DNA of 64,000 nucleotides, from positions 1,612,001 through 1,676,000 of the forward strand of contig NC_014011.1 of NCBI RefSeq assembly GCF_000025885.1, written 5' to 3'. The notes beneath the pieces are model-generated. The model was not told the DNA's origin. It saw only the letters and a program-made list of their open reading frames with translations, and did not search any database. Position numbers and translations under genes: made by a program. This DNA is from Aminobacterium colombiense DSM 12261. GTDB taxonomy: Bacteria; Synergistota; Synergistia; Synergistales; Aminobacteriaceae. Below are positions 1 through 8,994 of this stretch, piece after piece; positions within the stretch are counted from its first letter, which is position 1, and the number at the start of each line of letters is the position of its first letter.

Positions 1-693
1 CGCCAGAACAAGGGGATTTCCAAAATCGGCTAAGGACTCAATAAGCACCACTAGAAAAGCACTGGCTATACCCGGTAGACTCAATGGGAAAGTTACTTTC
101 CAGAAAGTCTGCCAGCGAGAAGCACCTACATTCATTGCCGCGTCCTCCAACGTGGGGTTAAGAGATTCAAGAACCCCACGCAGTGTTAGGTACGCTACAG
201 GAGCAAAGGTAAATATCTGAGAAAGGAGTACTCCTTTAAAACCATAGATACTGAAATTCTTCAGTCCTAATAATCCTTTCGTAATAAGGCCATTCGCTCC
301 GAAGAGCATCAATATGGCCAGTGAGCTGGTAAAGGGCGGGGAAATAATTGGTAAAATAAAAAGGATATGTAAAACCTTCTTCCCGGGAATAGCTGTCCTC
401 GTAATAGTAAAGGCTGCTATATATCCAATTGCAACACCCGCAACCCCTGTAGCTATTCCTACAAAAAGGCTATTACTCAGTGCACTTCTAAGATAACGAA
501 AAGTAAAGAAACGGCGGTAATTAACGAGGGAAAATGCTCCTTCCTGAGTTTGAAAGCTTCTAATCAGCACAGAAATGAGGGGGAAAAGAACAAAAAGAAT
601 AAGGGCAAAAGCCACAATACCCACTAAAAAAGCAAGAAGTGGGTCACGCCAAAGAAGCTGCAGTTCCCGCTTAGCTCGACGTATATATGACAT
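1..693 (-). CDS. ABC transporter permease, iron(III)/phosphonate type (3' end outside window)
   Basis: Inner-membrane permease of a binding-protein-dependent ABC importer. Reading the minus strand from an ATG at 691-693 gives an open frame running off the left edge (231 codons visible). The N-terminus reads MSYIRRAKRELQ and is followed by a strong membrane segment (about residues 19-39) and further hydrophobic helices. The ATPase-contact EAA loop is visible as EDAAMNVGASRWQTF followed by FPLSLPG. The SD AGGAGG sits 7 nt before the ATG. It lies downstream of the substrate-binding-protein gene on the same strand, so the pair is one importer. FbpB/AfuB-like permeases are often twice this size with two fused halves; the missing part cannot be judged here. 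The substrate (Fe3+, aminoethylphosphonate or a similar ligand) is inferred only from the binding protein. Confidence 0.88.
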   Translation of the reverse strand, partial: MSYIRRAKRELQLLWRDPLLAFLVGIVAFALILFVLFPLISVLIRSFQTQEGAFSLVNYRRFFTFRYLRSALSNSLFVGIATGVAGVAIGYIAAFTITRTAIPGKKVLHILFILPIISPPFTSSLAILMLFGANGLITKGLLGLKNFSIYGFKGVLLSQIFTFAPVAYLTLRGVLESLNPTLEDAAMNVGASRWQTFWKVTFPLSLPGIASAFLVVLIESLADFGNPLVLA

Positions 694-703
694 AAAAAAC
701 CTC

Positions 704-738
704 CTGAAAAAAGGGGCCAGATCTCTCCAGCCCCTTAT
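704..738 (-). terminator. Stem-loop with U-run between binding protein and permease genes
   Basis: On the minus strand AAGGGGC (736-730) pairs with GCCCCTT (717-711), followed by a T-run. It lies between the binding-protein stop and the permease SD, the usual place for a leaky terminator that lets the binding protein be made in excess. Confidence 0.55.
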
Positions 739-772
739 TGTTGACCATAGCAATATGAGAATCGCTTATTGT

Positions 773-1783
773 TTATTGACCGAGAACTTCAGTTACCCAA
801 CGATCAATAAGGCGGCTTTTTTCCTGAGCCGCTTTCTCTATGTCATAATTGATGAGTTTGATCTCAGAAAGGGGTGGCAGGCCCTCTCCCGCTGAAACAT
901 CACTTCGCACAGGGAAGAAATATGTTTTGTTTTCGCTTAAAGACTCCTGTCCCTTTTTCGAGAGTATCCAGTCAACAAGTTTGTGGGCTTCTTCTTTATT
1001 CTTTACACCCTTAATGATGGACAGGGCTGCCGCCTCATAACCCACGCCTTCTTTTGGGAAGATGACCGTTGCCGGGAATCCTTCGTCTACAAGTTTCAGG
1101 AAAGCGGGGGTAAACTGAATGGCCACCTTGGCTTCCTTAATAGCAAGGTTCTTGCTGGGTCCAGTTCCGCTCTGCGTATAGGTCTGGATATTAGGATTAA
1201 GAGCTTTCATATAGGCATAGGCTTCATCTTCTCCATAAATGCTTATAAGGGTCATCATAATAGCAAAGGCTGTGCCGGAGGATTGGGGTGAAGGCATTTG
1301 AATCATGCCTTTCAAACCTTCATGCTTCAAATCTTCCCATGACTGGGGAACTGGAATCTTTTCGGCAGCCAGTTCGTCTGGGAGAACTCCAATGCCAATG
1401 GGGTTCATATAAAAAGCATGCCAGTACCCTTCCGGATCTTTAAAATTTGCGGCAAGGCGGCTCTCTTCTGAAGAAACGTAAGGCTCTGTCAGTCCTCTTT
1501 CCCTTGCTACTATGTGATTTTCACTGGGGGCGCCAAACCAGACATCGGCCTGGGGGTTGGCTTTTTCAGCTTCGATCCGGCTAAGAGCCGGCCCGGAAGA
1601 TAGAAAAACCATCTGGACCTTTATTCCAGTCTCTTTTGTAAATGCCTCAAGAATATGACGGGCATTTTCTTCGTCCACACTTGAGTAAACAATGAGATCT
1701 CCGGCAAAAACACGGAATGGCACCATACAAAGCATTGCTAATACAACAGCAAAAACTGTGAAAATCTGAATCCTGTTCTTCAT
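773..1783 (-). CDS. ABC transporter substrate-binding protein (iron(III)/2-aminoethylphosphonate family)
   Basis: Periplasmic solute-binding protein delivering substrate to the neighbouring permease. The N-terminus (MKNRIQIFTVFAVVLA) is a signal peptide probably cleaved after VFA. The mature protein opens with DLIVYSSVDEENARHIL and continues with GIKVQMVFLSSG and QADVWFGAPSE, typical of the FbpA/FutA/PhnS superfamily of type II periplasmic binding proteins. Length (336 aa) is normal for the family. I chose ATG 1783 because GAGGAGG lies about 8 nt upstream; an in-frame ATG at 1801 overlaps that SD and adds only six residues. Only one tyrosine (VGYEAAA) is seen where iron-binding members have an adjacent pair, so an iron ligand is not assured. 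A third subunit (ATPase) is not in the window. Confidence 0.88.
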   Translation of the reverse strand: MKNRIQIFTVFAVVLAMLCMVPFRVFAGDLIVYSSVDEENARHILEAFTKETGIKVQMVFLSSGPALSRIEAEKANPQADVWFGAPSENHIVARERGLTEPYVSSEESRLAANFKDPEGYWHAFYMNPIGIGVLPDELAAEKIPVPQSWEDLKHEGLKGMIQMPSPQSSGTAFAIMMTLISIYGEDEAYAYMKALNPNIQTYTQSGTGPSKNLAIKEAKVAIQFTPAFLKLVDEGFPATVIFPKEGVGYEAAALSIIKGVKNKEEAHKLVDWILSKKGQESLSENKTYFFPVRSDVSAGEGLPPLSEIKLINYDIEKAAQEKSRLIDRWVTEVLGQ

Positions 1784-1917
1784 TAGCAAATCCCTCCTCA
1801 TACCCTTAGTTTTTACCTCTACTCATTCTGGTAAAATCAATATAACATAGAAAAAGCACCTTGCATCTCTTGCGAATTTTCATAACTTAAAGAATATATA
1901 ATCTAAACATCATTCTG

Positions 1918-1945
1918 TTGACTTTATATACTCATATCTTATAGA
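1918..1945 (+). promoter_or_regulatory. Candidate sigma-70 promoter for lplA-gcv operon
   Basis: TTGACT (1918-1923), 16-nt spacer, TATAGA (1940-1945). It would start transcription near 1952 and leave about 200 nt of untranslated leader before lplA. Confidence 0.5.
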
Positions 1946-2152
1946 CTTGTAATAAATTGAATAAGAGCGATTCGAGTTTCGTTTCATGTTCTAAGAGACT
2001 CGATGAGGCGCCGAGGAGACACTGTATGAATCATCTAAACAACGGCCAGGTTATGGAGATGGTTTTTTAGTTTTGTCTCTCTAGGGGATCGGAGCCTGCA
2101 ACGGAGGTATTGTTCTGTTGTGGGCTTTTTACATCAAAGGGGGCTAACCGCC
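1946..2152 (+). other. Long structured leader upstream of lplA-gcv; no known riboswitch recognised
   Basis: The 369-nt gap between the divergent genes (1784-2152) contains no gene that I can support. The part downstream of the candidate promoter forms a clear hairpin: TCGAGTTTC (1972-1980) pairs with GAGACTCGA (1995-2003), with one G-U pair. It is followed at 2008-2018 by GCGCCGAGGAG. That resembles the conserved GCGCCGAAGGAGC of glycine aptamers, but the 3' CUCUCAGGCAAAA element is missing, so I do not call a glycine riboswitch. Confidence 0.35.
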
Positions 2153-3160
2153 ATGCTAAAAGTTAAGACTTTTCTTGCTGAATCTCCTTTTGTTGATCCA
2201 CGGATCAACCTGGCTATTGAAGAACATCTTCTCTCACATCTTTCTAGCCATTCTGTAATTCTTTACCTTTGGCAAAATGAACATACCGTTGTCATCGGAA
2301 GAAACCAGAATGCCTGGAAAGAGTGCCGCACAAGCCTTCTATCAGAAGAGAAGGGAACTTTAGTCCGTAGGCTCTCGGGCGGTGGTGCCGTCTATCACGA
2401 TTTGGGTAATTTGAATTTCACCTTTCTTGCTTCACATCTTAGTTACGACTTCATTCGTCATATAAAAGTTCTTGTTGCTGCCTTTCGCTCCATAGGCATT
2501 CCAGCTTCCTTTAGCGGCAGAAATGATATTTTTGTAGAAAATCGCAAGGTTTCAGGCAATGCTTTTTACCAAGGCAAAGCTGGGCGATATCATCATGGTA
2601 CAATATTAATAGATGTAGACATTGACCGGATGGTCCGTTACCTTCAACCCCCCGCAGCCAAGTTAAAGGCGAAAGGGATCGATTCTGTCAAATCCCGTGT
2701 TGCAAATCTCAAAGAATTTAACACTTCTCTATCTATCGATGTGGTCAAAAAAGCGATAAAGGCTTCTTTTCTGGAAGAATATGGCGGAGAAGGTGAAAAT
2801 ATTTCCCTTTCAGATATCATGAAAAAAGAAGAAGTTAAGACCCTCTATAAAAAATATAGTAATCCTTCATGGATATATGGGCTATCTCCAGATTTTGACG
2901 TAGAAATTGAAAACCGTTTTGACTGGGGACATGTAGCGTTGGGATTTCATGTGAGAGAAGGGAGCGTGTCTCAGTGCCATATATATTCTGATGCCATGGA
3001 CGGGGATCTTATAGCAAGCCTTGCTCCCTTTTTAAAGGGAGTTCCTTTACAAGGAGATGTTCTTGCCAAGGCATTAAGAAGGAACTTCCCAGAATCAATG
3101 CCCCAGGAGGTACAGGAAATGGCATGTTGGCTCGAAAAAGATTGGGCCCATATGTTTTAG
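2153..3160 (+). CDS. lplA: Lipoate-protein ligase A
   Basis: Activates lipoate with ATP and attaches it to a lysine of lipoyl domains; likely targets here are GcvH in this operon and the E2 subunit of the convergent dehydrogenase operon. The catalytic-domain signatures are all visible: RRLSGGGAVYHDLGNLNF (about residues 74-91), GRNDIF and KVSGNAF (about 124-139), and the HHGTIL strand. The C-terminal third is the accessory domain of long LplA proteins. Length is 335 aa, close to E. coli LplA. ATG 2153 is preferred because AGGGGG precedes it by about 9 nt; the frame is open further upstream to 2120 but without a better SD. It is the first gene of the lplA-gcv cluster, consistent with local lipoylation of GcvH. 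Confidence 0.93.
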   Translation: MLKVKTFLAESPFVDPRINLAIEEHLLSHLSSHSVILYLWQNEHTVVIGRNQNAWKECRTSLLSEEKGTLVRRLSGGGAVYHDLGNLNFTFLASHLSYDFIRHIKVLVAAFRSIGIPASFSGRNDIFVENRKVSGNAFYQGKAGRYHHGTILIDVDIDRMVRYLQPPAAKLKAKGIDSVKSRVANLKEFNTSLSIDVVKKAIKASFLEEYGGEGENISLSDIMKKEEVKTLYKKYSNPSWIYGLSPDFDVEIENRFDWGHVALGFHVREGSVSQCHIYSDAMDGDLIASLAPFLKGVPLQGDVLAKALRRNFPESMPQEVQEMACWLEKDWAHMF

Positions 3161-3180
3161 CATCATACGGAGGTGAGGTT

Positions 3181-4272
3181 GTGAGACGAACAATATTCTA
3201 CGAGAAACATCTCGCTCACGGCGGGAAAATGGTCGATTTTGGCGGTTGGGAACTTCCTGTTCAATACACGGCAGGTATAGTCGAAGAACACAAGAGAGTT
3301 AGATCTGCTGCTGGTCTTTTCGACGTTTCCCACATGGGAGAAGTTAGAGTCGCGGGACCCAAAGCTGAAGCCTGGCTTCAGAACATGATGACTAACGATA
3401 TCACAGCTATGGAAAACGGACAGGTCATTTACACCTTTATGTGCTACCCCAATGGCGGGGTTGTAGACGATCTTCTTGTCTATAAGGTTTCCACAGAGAA
3501 CTACTTTTTGGTTATCAATGCTTCAAACACAGACAAGGACGTCCTCTGGTTCCACGACCATGTTACAGAAGGCGTAACTGTTGAGAATTTATCTCCTCAG
3601 TACAGTGAACTCGCCCTCCAGGGCCCCAAAGCAGAAGAGATTTTGAAAAAGATAGCTAATTTCGATCCTGCCAGCTTGGGGTTCTTCCGGTTTGTTGAGA
3701 ATGTCAAAGTGGCAGGTGTAGACGCTCTTGTGTCTCGTACCGGATATACAGGAGAAGATGGCTTCGAAATTTACATGCCATGGGACGAAGGCGCCCCTGT
3801 ATGGGATGCTGTAATGAAAGCGGGAGAAGAGTTCGGTATTCTTCCTGCAGGCCTGGGATGCCGCGATAGCCTTCGCTTTGAAGCTGGCCTCCCCCTCTAC
3901 GGTCATGAACTGGCAGCCTACATTACCCCTCTAGAGGCGGGGTTGGGGTTCTTTGTGAAGCTCAACACAGAATTTATTGGGCGACATGCTCTTGCCGCAC
4001 TCAAGGAAAACGGCGTTCCCCGCAAGATCGTCGGCCTTGAAATGATAGACAAGGGAATTCCCAGAGAGCAGTATGAAGTCAGAGCTCAGGGACGAACCGT
4101 AGGCAGGGTAACTACAGGTGGTTATTCCCCAAGCCTTGATAAGAGCATTGCTTCTGCCCTCGTTGAAGCTTCTGCGGCTGACGAAGAAGAAATGTTCATT
4201 GTTATTCACGGGAAAGAAAAGAAAGCTAAAAAGATCAAAAGACCTTTTTATCAAAAACACTACAAACGGTAA
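3181..4272 (+). CDS. gcvT: Glycine cleavage system T protein (aminomethyltransferase)
   Basis: Transfers the methylene group from aminomethyl-lipoyl GcvH to tetrahydrofolate, releasing ammonia. The N-terminus FYEKHLAHGGKMVDFGGWEL and the GLFDVSHMGEV motif are diagnostic. Further on, RTGYTGEDGFEIY and LGCRDSLRFEAGLPLYGHEL form the folate-binding and active-site region. Length is 363 aa, normal. I place the start at GTG 3181, after GGAGGTGAGG; the frame is open upstream but overlaps the end of lplA without a good SD. It lies 20 bp after lplA and 23 bp before gcvH, so it is co-transcribed. Confidence 0.95.
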   Translation: MRRTIFYEKHLAHGGKMVDFGGWELPVQYTAGIVEEHKRVRSAAGLFDVSHMGEVRVAGPKAEAWLQNMMTNDITAMENGQVIYTFMCYPNGGVVDDLLVYKVSTENYFLVINASNTDKDVLWFHDHVTEGVTVENLSPQYSELALQGPKAEEILKKIANFDPASLGFFRFVENVKVAGVDALVSRTGYTGEDGFEIYMPWDEGAPVWDAVMKAGEEFGILPAGLGCRDSLRFEAGLPLYGHELAAYITPLEAGLGFFVKLNTEFIGRHALAALKENGVPRKIVGLEMIDKGIPREQYEVRAQGRTVGRVTTGGYSPSLDKSIASALVEASAADEEEMFIVIHGKEKKAKKIKRPFYQKHYKR

Positions 4273-4295
4273 AAGAGAAAAGGAGGTTACGGATA

Positions 4296-4697
4296 ATGGC
4301 AAAAGTATTGAAAGACCTTAAGTACACAGAAAGTCACGAATGGGTGAAAGTTGAAGGCGGCAAGGCTCGTATAGGAATTACAGACTACGCGCAACATGCA
4401 ATGGGTGACATTGTTTATGTGGAACTCCCGGAAGAAGGTGCTGAATTTTCAACAGGCAGCGACCTTTGCGTAGTGGAGTCAGTAAAAGGAGCTAACGACG
4501 TGTACGCTCCTGTAAGCGGCACCGTTGTAGAAGTCAACTCAGGGCTTGAGGATTCACCTGAACTTCTCAATGAAGACGCTTACGCCAACTGGATCGTTGT
4601 ATTGGAAATGTCCGATACCTCAGAACTTGACAATCTTCTTGACGGGGAGGCCTACGAGAAGCTGTGTGACAGCCTCGAAACGAAAGAGGGGGCGTAG
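4296..4697 (+). CDS. gcvH: Glycine cleavage system H protein
   Basis: Lipoyl carrier that shuttles the aminomethyl intermediate between P, T and L proteins. The lipoylation site is Lys64 in VVESVKGANDVYAPVSG, and the family hallmark HEWVKVEGGKARIGIT is near the N-terminus. Length is 133 aa, typical. The start is ATG 4296 with AAGGAGG about 9 nt upstream. The gene sits tightly between gcvT and gcvPA. The upstream lplA probably supplies its lipoate. Confidence 0.96.
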   Translation: MAKVLKDLKYTESHEWVKVEGGKARIGITDYAQHAMGDIVYVELPEEGAEFSTGSDLCVVESVKGANDVYAPVSGTVVEVNSGLEDSPELLNEDAYANWIVVLEMSDTSELDNLLDGEAYEKLCDSLETKEGA

Positions 4698-4700
4698 TTT

Positions 4701-6047
4701 ATGGCACGTTATATTCCAAACACGGAGGAACAGCAAAAAGACATGCTCCATAGAGTGGGTGTTTCCTCTATTCAGGAACTGTTTGCTGACATCCCTGAAT
4801 CAATTCAACTAAAAGAAGATTTAAACATTCCTTCCGCTCTTTCAGAACTTGAGCTGGGCAGGCATATTCGTTCTATGGCTGCCTCTAATGCCAGCGCGGA
4901 CAAATATGCTTATTTCCTTGGCGCTGGAATATACGATCACTTTATCCCTACAGTGGTCAACCATCTGGTCAGCAGGCAGGAGTTCCTTACAAGTTATACG
5001 CCGTACCAGCCAGAAGTGAGCCAGGGTACTCTTCAGACTATTTTTGAGTATCAGACCATGATTTGCGAACTCACAGGAATGGACGTGTCCAACGCTTCCA
5101 TGTATGACGGCGCTTCAGCAATGGCTGAGGCTGCATTTATGGCAGGAGCCTCTACAAAAAGGAGCGAAGTACTCGTTGCTCGATCCGTCCACCCTGAAAG
5201 CAGGAAGGTTCTTAAGAGCTATGCCCCTTATCAGCACCTTACCGTCAAAGAGGTGGGTTTTAAGAACGGCAGCATTGACATGGAGGATCTCAACAAACAA
5301 ATTTCATCCAACACAGCAGCCGTAATCGTGCAAAGCCCGAACTTTTTTGGCGTTCTGGAAAACCTTGCTGCCATAGGGGAAGCGGCCAAGAATGCCGGTG
5401 CTGTTTTTATAGTGGCAACTGACCTCATGGCCCTTGCTCTCCTTGAGCCACCCGCAGTTTACGGAGCAGATGTGGTCATTGGTGACGGACAGCCCATAGG
5501 CAATGCCATGAATTTCGGTGGTCCTGGTTTTGGCTTTTTTGCAGTGACAAAAAAATATATGCGGAAAATGCCAGGACGAATCGTAGGACAAACACTGGAC
5601 AGGAAAGGAAACACTGCCTACGTTCTGACCCTTCAGGCTCGTGAGCAACATATTCGCAGAGAAAAAGCCACATCAAATATCTGCTCTAACCATAACCTTA
5701 ACATCGTTATGGCAGCCATATATATGAGCCTTATGGGCAAAGAAGGACTTTGTGAGGTCGCTAATGCATGTCTGCAAAAAGCAGCCTATACGAAGAAACT
5801 TCTTACAGAAAACGGAACCTTTAAATCAGCCTTTGACGCCCCCTTCTTCAGAGAGTTCGTAGTAACGCCTGAAGAGGCTCCAGTGTCAATTAACAAACGA
5901 CTCTATAAGGAAGGAATCATTGGTGGATATGACCTCTCCAAGGACTACCCTGAACTCAAAAACAGCTGGCTTGTAGCCGTTACTGAGAAACGGACCAAAG
6001 AAGAAATCCACCGCTTTGCCAAGATAGCAAGGGGGGATAAGGCATGA
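4701..6047 (+). CDS. gcvPA: Glycine dehydrogenase (decarboxylating) subunit 1
   Basis: First half of the split P protein, which decarboxylates glycine and passes the aminomethyl group to lipoyl GcvH. Characteristic motifs are [31 protein letters not shown] and [13 protein letters not shown]. At 448 aa it matches the split PA subunits of Firmicutes, Thermotoga and Synergistota rather than the fused about 950-aa form. The PLP lysine is in the partner subunit. The gene begins 3 bp after the gcvH stop and overlaps gcvPB by 4 bp (ATGA), indicating translational coupling. Confidence 0.95.
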   Translation: MARYIPNTEEQQKDMLHRVGVSSIQELFADIPESIQLKEDLNIPSALSELELGRHIRSMAASNASADKYAYFLGAGIYDHFIPTVVNHLVSRQEFLTSYTPYQPEVSQGTLQTIFEYQTMICELTGMDVSNASMYDGASAMAEAAFMAGASTKRSEVLVARSVHPESRKVLKSYAPYQHLTVKEVGFKNGSIDMEDLNKQISSNTAAVIVQSPNFFGVLENLAAIGEAAKNAGAVFIVATDLMALALLEPPAVYGADVVIGDGQPIGNAMNFGGPGFGFFAVTKKYMRKMPGRIVGQTLDRKGNTAYVLTLQAREQHIRREKATSNICSNHNLNIVMAAIYMSLMGKEGLCEVANACLQKAAYTKKLLTENGTFKSAFDAPFFREFVVTPEEAPVSINKRLYKEGIIGGYDLSKDYPELKNSWLVAVTEKRTKEEIHRFAKIARGDKA

Positions 6048-7507
6048 TTCGACTTGTGCCGCCTATTTTTGAAACAAGCGTTCCTGGAAGAAAAGGTTAC
6101 TCTCTTCCAGAAATGGACGTCCCACAAGAGAAGCTTGAAAAACTCATTCCCGAAGCAATGTTGAGGAAAGAGAAAGCCGGCTTACCTGAAGTAAGCGAAG
6201 TGGATGTAGTCCGTCACTTCACTCGCCTTTCTCAATTGAACTTTGCCGTGGACGAAGGGCTATATCCTCTTGGTTCATGCACTATGAAATACAACCCTAA
6301 GATCAATGAAGACATGGCTAATCTGCCTGGCTTCACTGGGATACATCCCCTGCAATGCCCTCATACCGTTCAGGGAGCCCTCGCCCTTATGTACGAGCTT
6401 TCTGCCATGCTGGCAGAAATCACAGGAATGAAGGCCGTATCTCTTCAGCCTGCGGCAGGAGCCCACGGAGAGCTAACAGGGGTCATGATCATAAAAGCCT
6501 ACCACGAACATCGTGGAGACTCAAAACGTACTAAAATGATCGTCCCAGATACAGCTCACGGAACAAATCCAGCGTCCTCTGCCGTTGCAGGTTTTGATGT
6601 GGTTGAGGTTAAATCCAATGAACGTGGCAATGTTGACGTAGAGGCACTCAAAGCCCTTATGTCAGATGAGATTGCCGGAATCATGTTAACGAACCCCAAC
6701 ACTCTCGGTCTCTTCGAAGAAGACATCCTTGAAATCGCCCAAATCGTTCACGACGCAGGGGGCCTTTTATACTACGATGGAGCCAACGCCAACGCCATTC
6801 TTGGGAAAACGCGACCTGGGGATATGGGATTTGACGTGATCCATCTCAACCTTCACAAATCCTTCAGCACTCCCCATGGCGGAGGCGGTCCGGGATCTGG
6901 CCCGGTGGGTGTTTGTGAAAAACTCGTTCCCTTTTTACCAGTTCCCTCTATAGTCAAAAAAGATAATGGTTACGAATTTGACTATGACAGCCCCCTTTCC
7001 ATTGGGAAAGTTCGTTCCTTTTACGGGAACTTCAGCGTCTTAGTGCGGGCCTATACCTATATCCGCACCATGGGACCAGACGGACTGAGGGCTGTGGCTG
7101 AAAATGCGGTGCTTAACGCAAACTATGCACAGGTTCAGCTGCAAGAATACTTCGATCTCGATTTTAAGCGAATTTGCAAACATGAGTTTGTGCTTTCAGG
7201 GAGAAAACAGCACCATGAAAGCGGCGTTTCTACCTTGGATATAGCCAAACGGCTCATAGACTATGGCTTCCACCCGCCAACAGTGTATTTCCCGTTGCTC
7301 GTGGAAGAAGCAATCATGGTGGAACCGCCTGAAAGCGAAAGCAAAGAAGAAGTGGATTCTTTCATAGAGGCCATGATTTCTGTGGCAAAGGAAGCCAAGG
7401 AGAATCCTGAACGCTTCAAAGAAGCACCTTATGGAACAATTGTTTCACGGCTTGACGAAACCCTGGCCGCAAGAAAACCAGTTCTTCGCTGGAATCCAGC
7501 AGAGTAA
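6044..7507 (+). CDS. gcvPB: Glycine dehydrogenase (decarboxylating) subunit 2
   Basis: Second half of the split P protein and the PLP-binding subunit. The Schiff-base lysine is in [20 protein letters not shown]; other family blocks are [24 protein letters not shown] and [12 protein letters not shown]. Length is 487 aa, normal. The ATG overlaps the end of gcvPA. After the stop comes a good intrinsic terminator (7524-7563), so lpd downstream may be made in smaller amounts by readthrough. Confidence 0.95.
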   Translation: MIRLVPPIFETSVPGRKGYSLPEMDVPQEKLEKLIPEAMLRKEKAGLPEVSEVDVVRHFTRLSQLNFAVDEGLYPLGSCTMKYNPKINEDMANLPGFTGIHPLQCPHTVQGALALMYELSAMLAEITGMKAVSLQPAAGAHGELTGVMIIKAYHEHRGDSKRTKMIVPDTAHGTNPASSAVAGFDVVEVKSNERGNVDVEALKALMSDEIAGIMLTNPNTLGLFEEDILEIAQIVHDAGGLLYYDGANANAILGKTRPGDMGFDVIHLNLHKSFSTPHGGGGPGSGPVGVCEKLVPFLPVPSIVKKDNGYEFDYDSPLSIGKVRSFYGNFSVLVRAYTYIRTMGPDGLRAVAENAVLNANYAQVQLQEYFDLDFKRICKHEFVLSGRKQHHESGVSTLDIAKRLIDYGFHPPTVYFPLLVEEAIMVEPPESESKEEVDSFIEAMISVAKEAKENPERFKEAPYGTIVSRLDETLAARKPVLRWNPAE

Positions 7508-7523
7508 AACCGGTACGTCGTGG

Positions 7524-7563
7524 GGACCCGGCAGAATACCATTTCGCCGGGTCCATTTTATTT
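7524..7563 (+). terminator. Intrinsic terminator between gcvPB and lpd
   Basis: GGACCCGGC (7524-7532) pairs perfectly with GCCGGGTCC (7546-7554), followed by ATTTTATTT. It probably attenuates rather than ends the operon, because lpd follows on the same strand with its own SD. Confidence 0.75.
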
Positions 7564-7589
7564 CAAAGTTAAGAACAGGAGGTGTGCAT

Positions 7590-8945
7590 ATGTACGACGT
7601 TATTGTTTTGGGCGGCGGCCCTGGCGGCAATAAGGCAGCTGAGCTCGCAGCCAGAAACGGTTTAAAAACAGTGATGATAGAAAAAGCCCGTCTCGGCGGA
7701 ACATGCCTGAACCGCGGCTGCATTCCTACAAAAGCATATTTTGCGCGAATCATAGGCGGCCATGGAACCATTGAAGAAATGTGGAACCATAAAGAGCAAA
7801 TCGTTGAGAAACTCAACAGTGGAATCTCCACTCTCATGAAAATGTCAGGCGTGGAAGTCGTACTGGGTACGGGAAAAATCATCAGCACTGGAGAAACCCA
7901 AATAGTAGAAGTTCAGACCAGCGAAGGGATACGGCAAATTGAAGGGAGAAACCTTATTATTGCCACCGGTGCCCGTTCCCTGGCCATGGAATTTGAAGGG
8001 GCAGACCTCCCTGGCATCATTACAGGGGATTACGCTGTAACCTATCCAGAACTCTGGAAATATCCCGACTGTGAAGAAGTAAAATCTGTAGCTGTCATAG
8101 GAGCGGGTGTTATCGCCGTGGAACTCGCTGTTCTCTTAAGACGCATGGGCAAGGAAGTCACCATCCTTAAACACTCAGACCAGGTTCTGCGCCGTGCCGA
8201 CAAAGATGTGAAAAAGAAACTCATTCAATCCCTCAAGAAGATGAAGATCACCATGGTAGATTACTTTGCCCCTGAAAAGGCTCTTCTCGAAGGAGAACAG
8301 GTCAAGGTTTGCGGAACCACGCCAAAGGGAGCTGTTGACATCAACTGCGATCGCCTTATTCTTGCCTCGAGCATGATCCCCATTCTTGATGGGTACGGAC
8401 TTGAGGATTCGGCTATAGAATACTCGAAAAAAGGCATAAAAGTAGATAAGCATATGGAAACAAATGTTCCCGGGGTATATGCCATCGGAGACGTTACTGG
8501 CGGAATGATGCTCGCCCATCTGGCAGAGTATCACGGATTGAGCGCAATCGAGCATATCCTTGGAAGAGAATATGTCATCAATCCTGACCATGTGCCATGG
8601 TGCGTCTTCTGCGACCCTGAAATCGCTGTAGCCGGTATAACGGAAGACGAAGCTGAGGCCCGCAATATTTCTGTAAAGGTTGCCAGGGCGTACTTTCTGG
8701 GGAACGGAATGGCACAGGCCCTCAATAATACAGACGGATTTGTCAAAGTTATTGCTTCTCAGGAAGATGACCGTCTGCTTGGCGTCCATATCATAGGTCC
8801 GGAAGCTTCTTCTCTTATCGGCGAAGCAGCTCTCGCTGTAGCCCAGGGAATGAAGGCAAAAGACGTGGCCCGAACCATCCACCCCCACCCAACCCTTACT
8901 GAATGTTTTAAAGATGCCCTTTTCCGCCTTGAAGAAGATTCGTAG
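7590..8945 (+). CDS. lpd: Dihydrolipoyl dehydrogenase (glycine cleavage L protein)
   Basis: FAD/NAD-dependent flavoprotein that reoxidises dihydrolipoyl GcvH. The N-terminal FAD fold is VIVLGGGPGGNKAAE. The redox disulfide is in GGTCLNRGCIPTKAYF and the NAD fold in VAVIGAGVIAVELAVLL. The second FAD motif is GVYAIGDVTGGMMLAH. The catalytic HPHPTLTE is near the C-terminus. Length is 451 aa. ATG 7590 follows CAGGAGGTG closely; longer frames upstream would read through the terminator and have no SD. This is one of two L-protein genes here: it belongs to the gcv operon, the other (8995-10482) to the convergent dehydrogenase operon. Confidence 0.92.
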   Translation: MYDVIVLGGGPGGNKAAELAARNGLKTVMIEKARLGGTCLNRGCIPTKAYFARIIGGHGTIEEMWNHKEQIVEKLNSGISTLMKMSGVEVVLGTGKIISTGETQIVEVQTSEGIRQIEGRNLIIATGARSLAMEFEGADLPGIITGDYAVTYPELWKYPDCEEVKSVAVIGAGVIAVELAVLLRRMGKEVTILKHSDQVLRRADKDVKKKLIQSLKKMKITMVDYFAPEKALLEGEQVKVCGTTPKGAVDINCDRLILASSMIPILDGYGLEDSAIEYSKKGIKVDKHMETNVPGVYAIGDVTGGMMLAHLAEYHGLSAIEHILGREYVINPDHVPWCVFCDPEIAVAGITEDEAEARNISVKVARAYFLGNGMAQALNNTDGFVKVIASQEDDRLLGVHIIGPEASSLIGEAALAVAQGMKAKDVARTIHPHPTLTECFKDALFRLEEDS

Positions 8946-8993
8946 GCAATGAATAAGCCGGAGGGAAATTACATCCTCCGGCTTATTCATTGC
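8946..8993. terminator. Bidirectional terminator between the two convergent lpd genes
   Basis: A perfect 19-bp inverted repeat (8946-8964 with 8975-8993, arms beginning GCAATGAATAAGCC) and a 10-nt loop. It starts one base after the lpd stop and ends one base before the stop of the opposite gene, so it can end both operons. Confidence 0.85.
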
Positions 8994-8994
8994 G

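Noticed and set aside
1946-2152. Tandem glycine riboswitch upstream of gcvT
   Set aside because: Only a GCGCCGAGGAG block resembles the aptamer; the 3' conserved CUCUCAGG and a second aptamer are missing.
8175-8990. 271-codon minus-strand frame opposite lpd
   Set aside because: The plus strand carries full dihydrolipoyl dehydrogenase motifs; the antisense frame has no SD or recognisable domain and overlaps the terminator.
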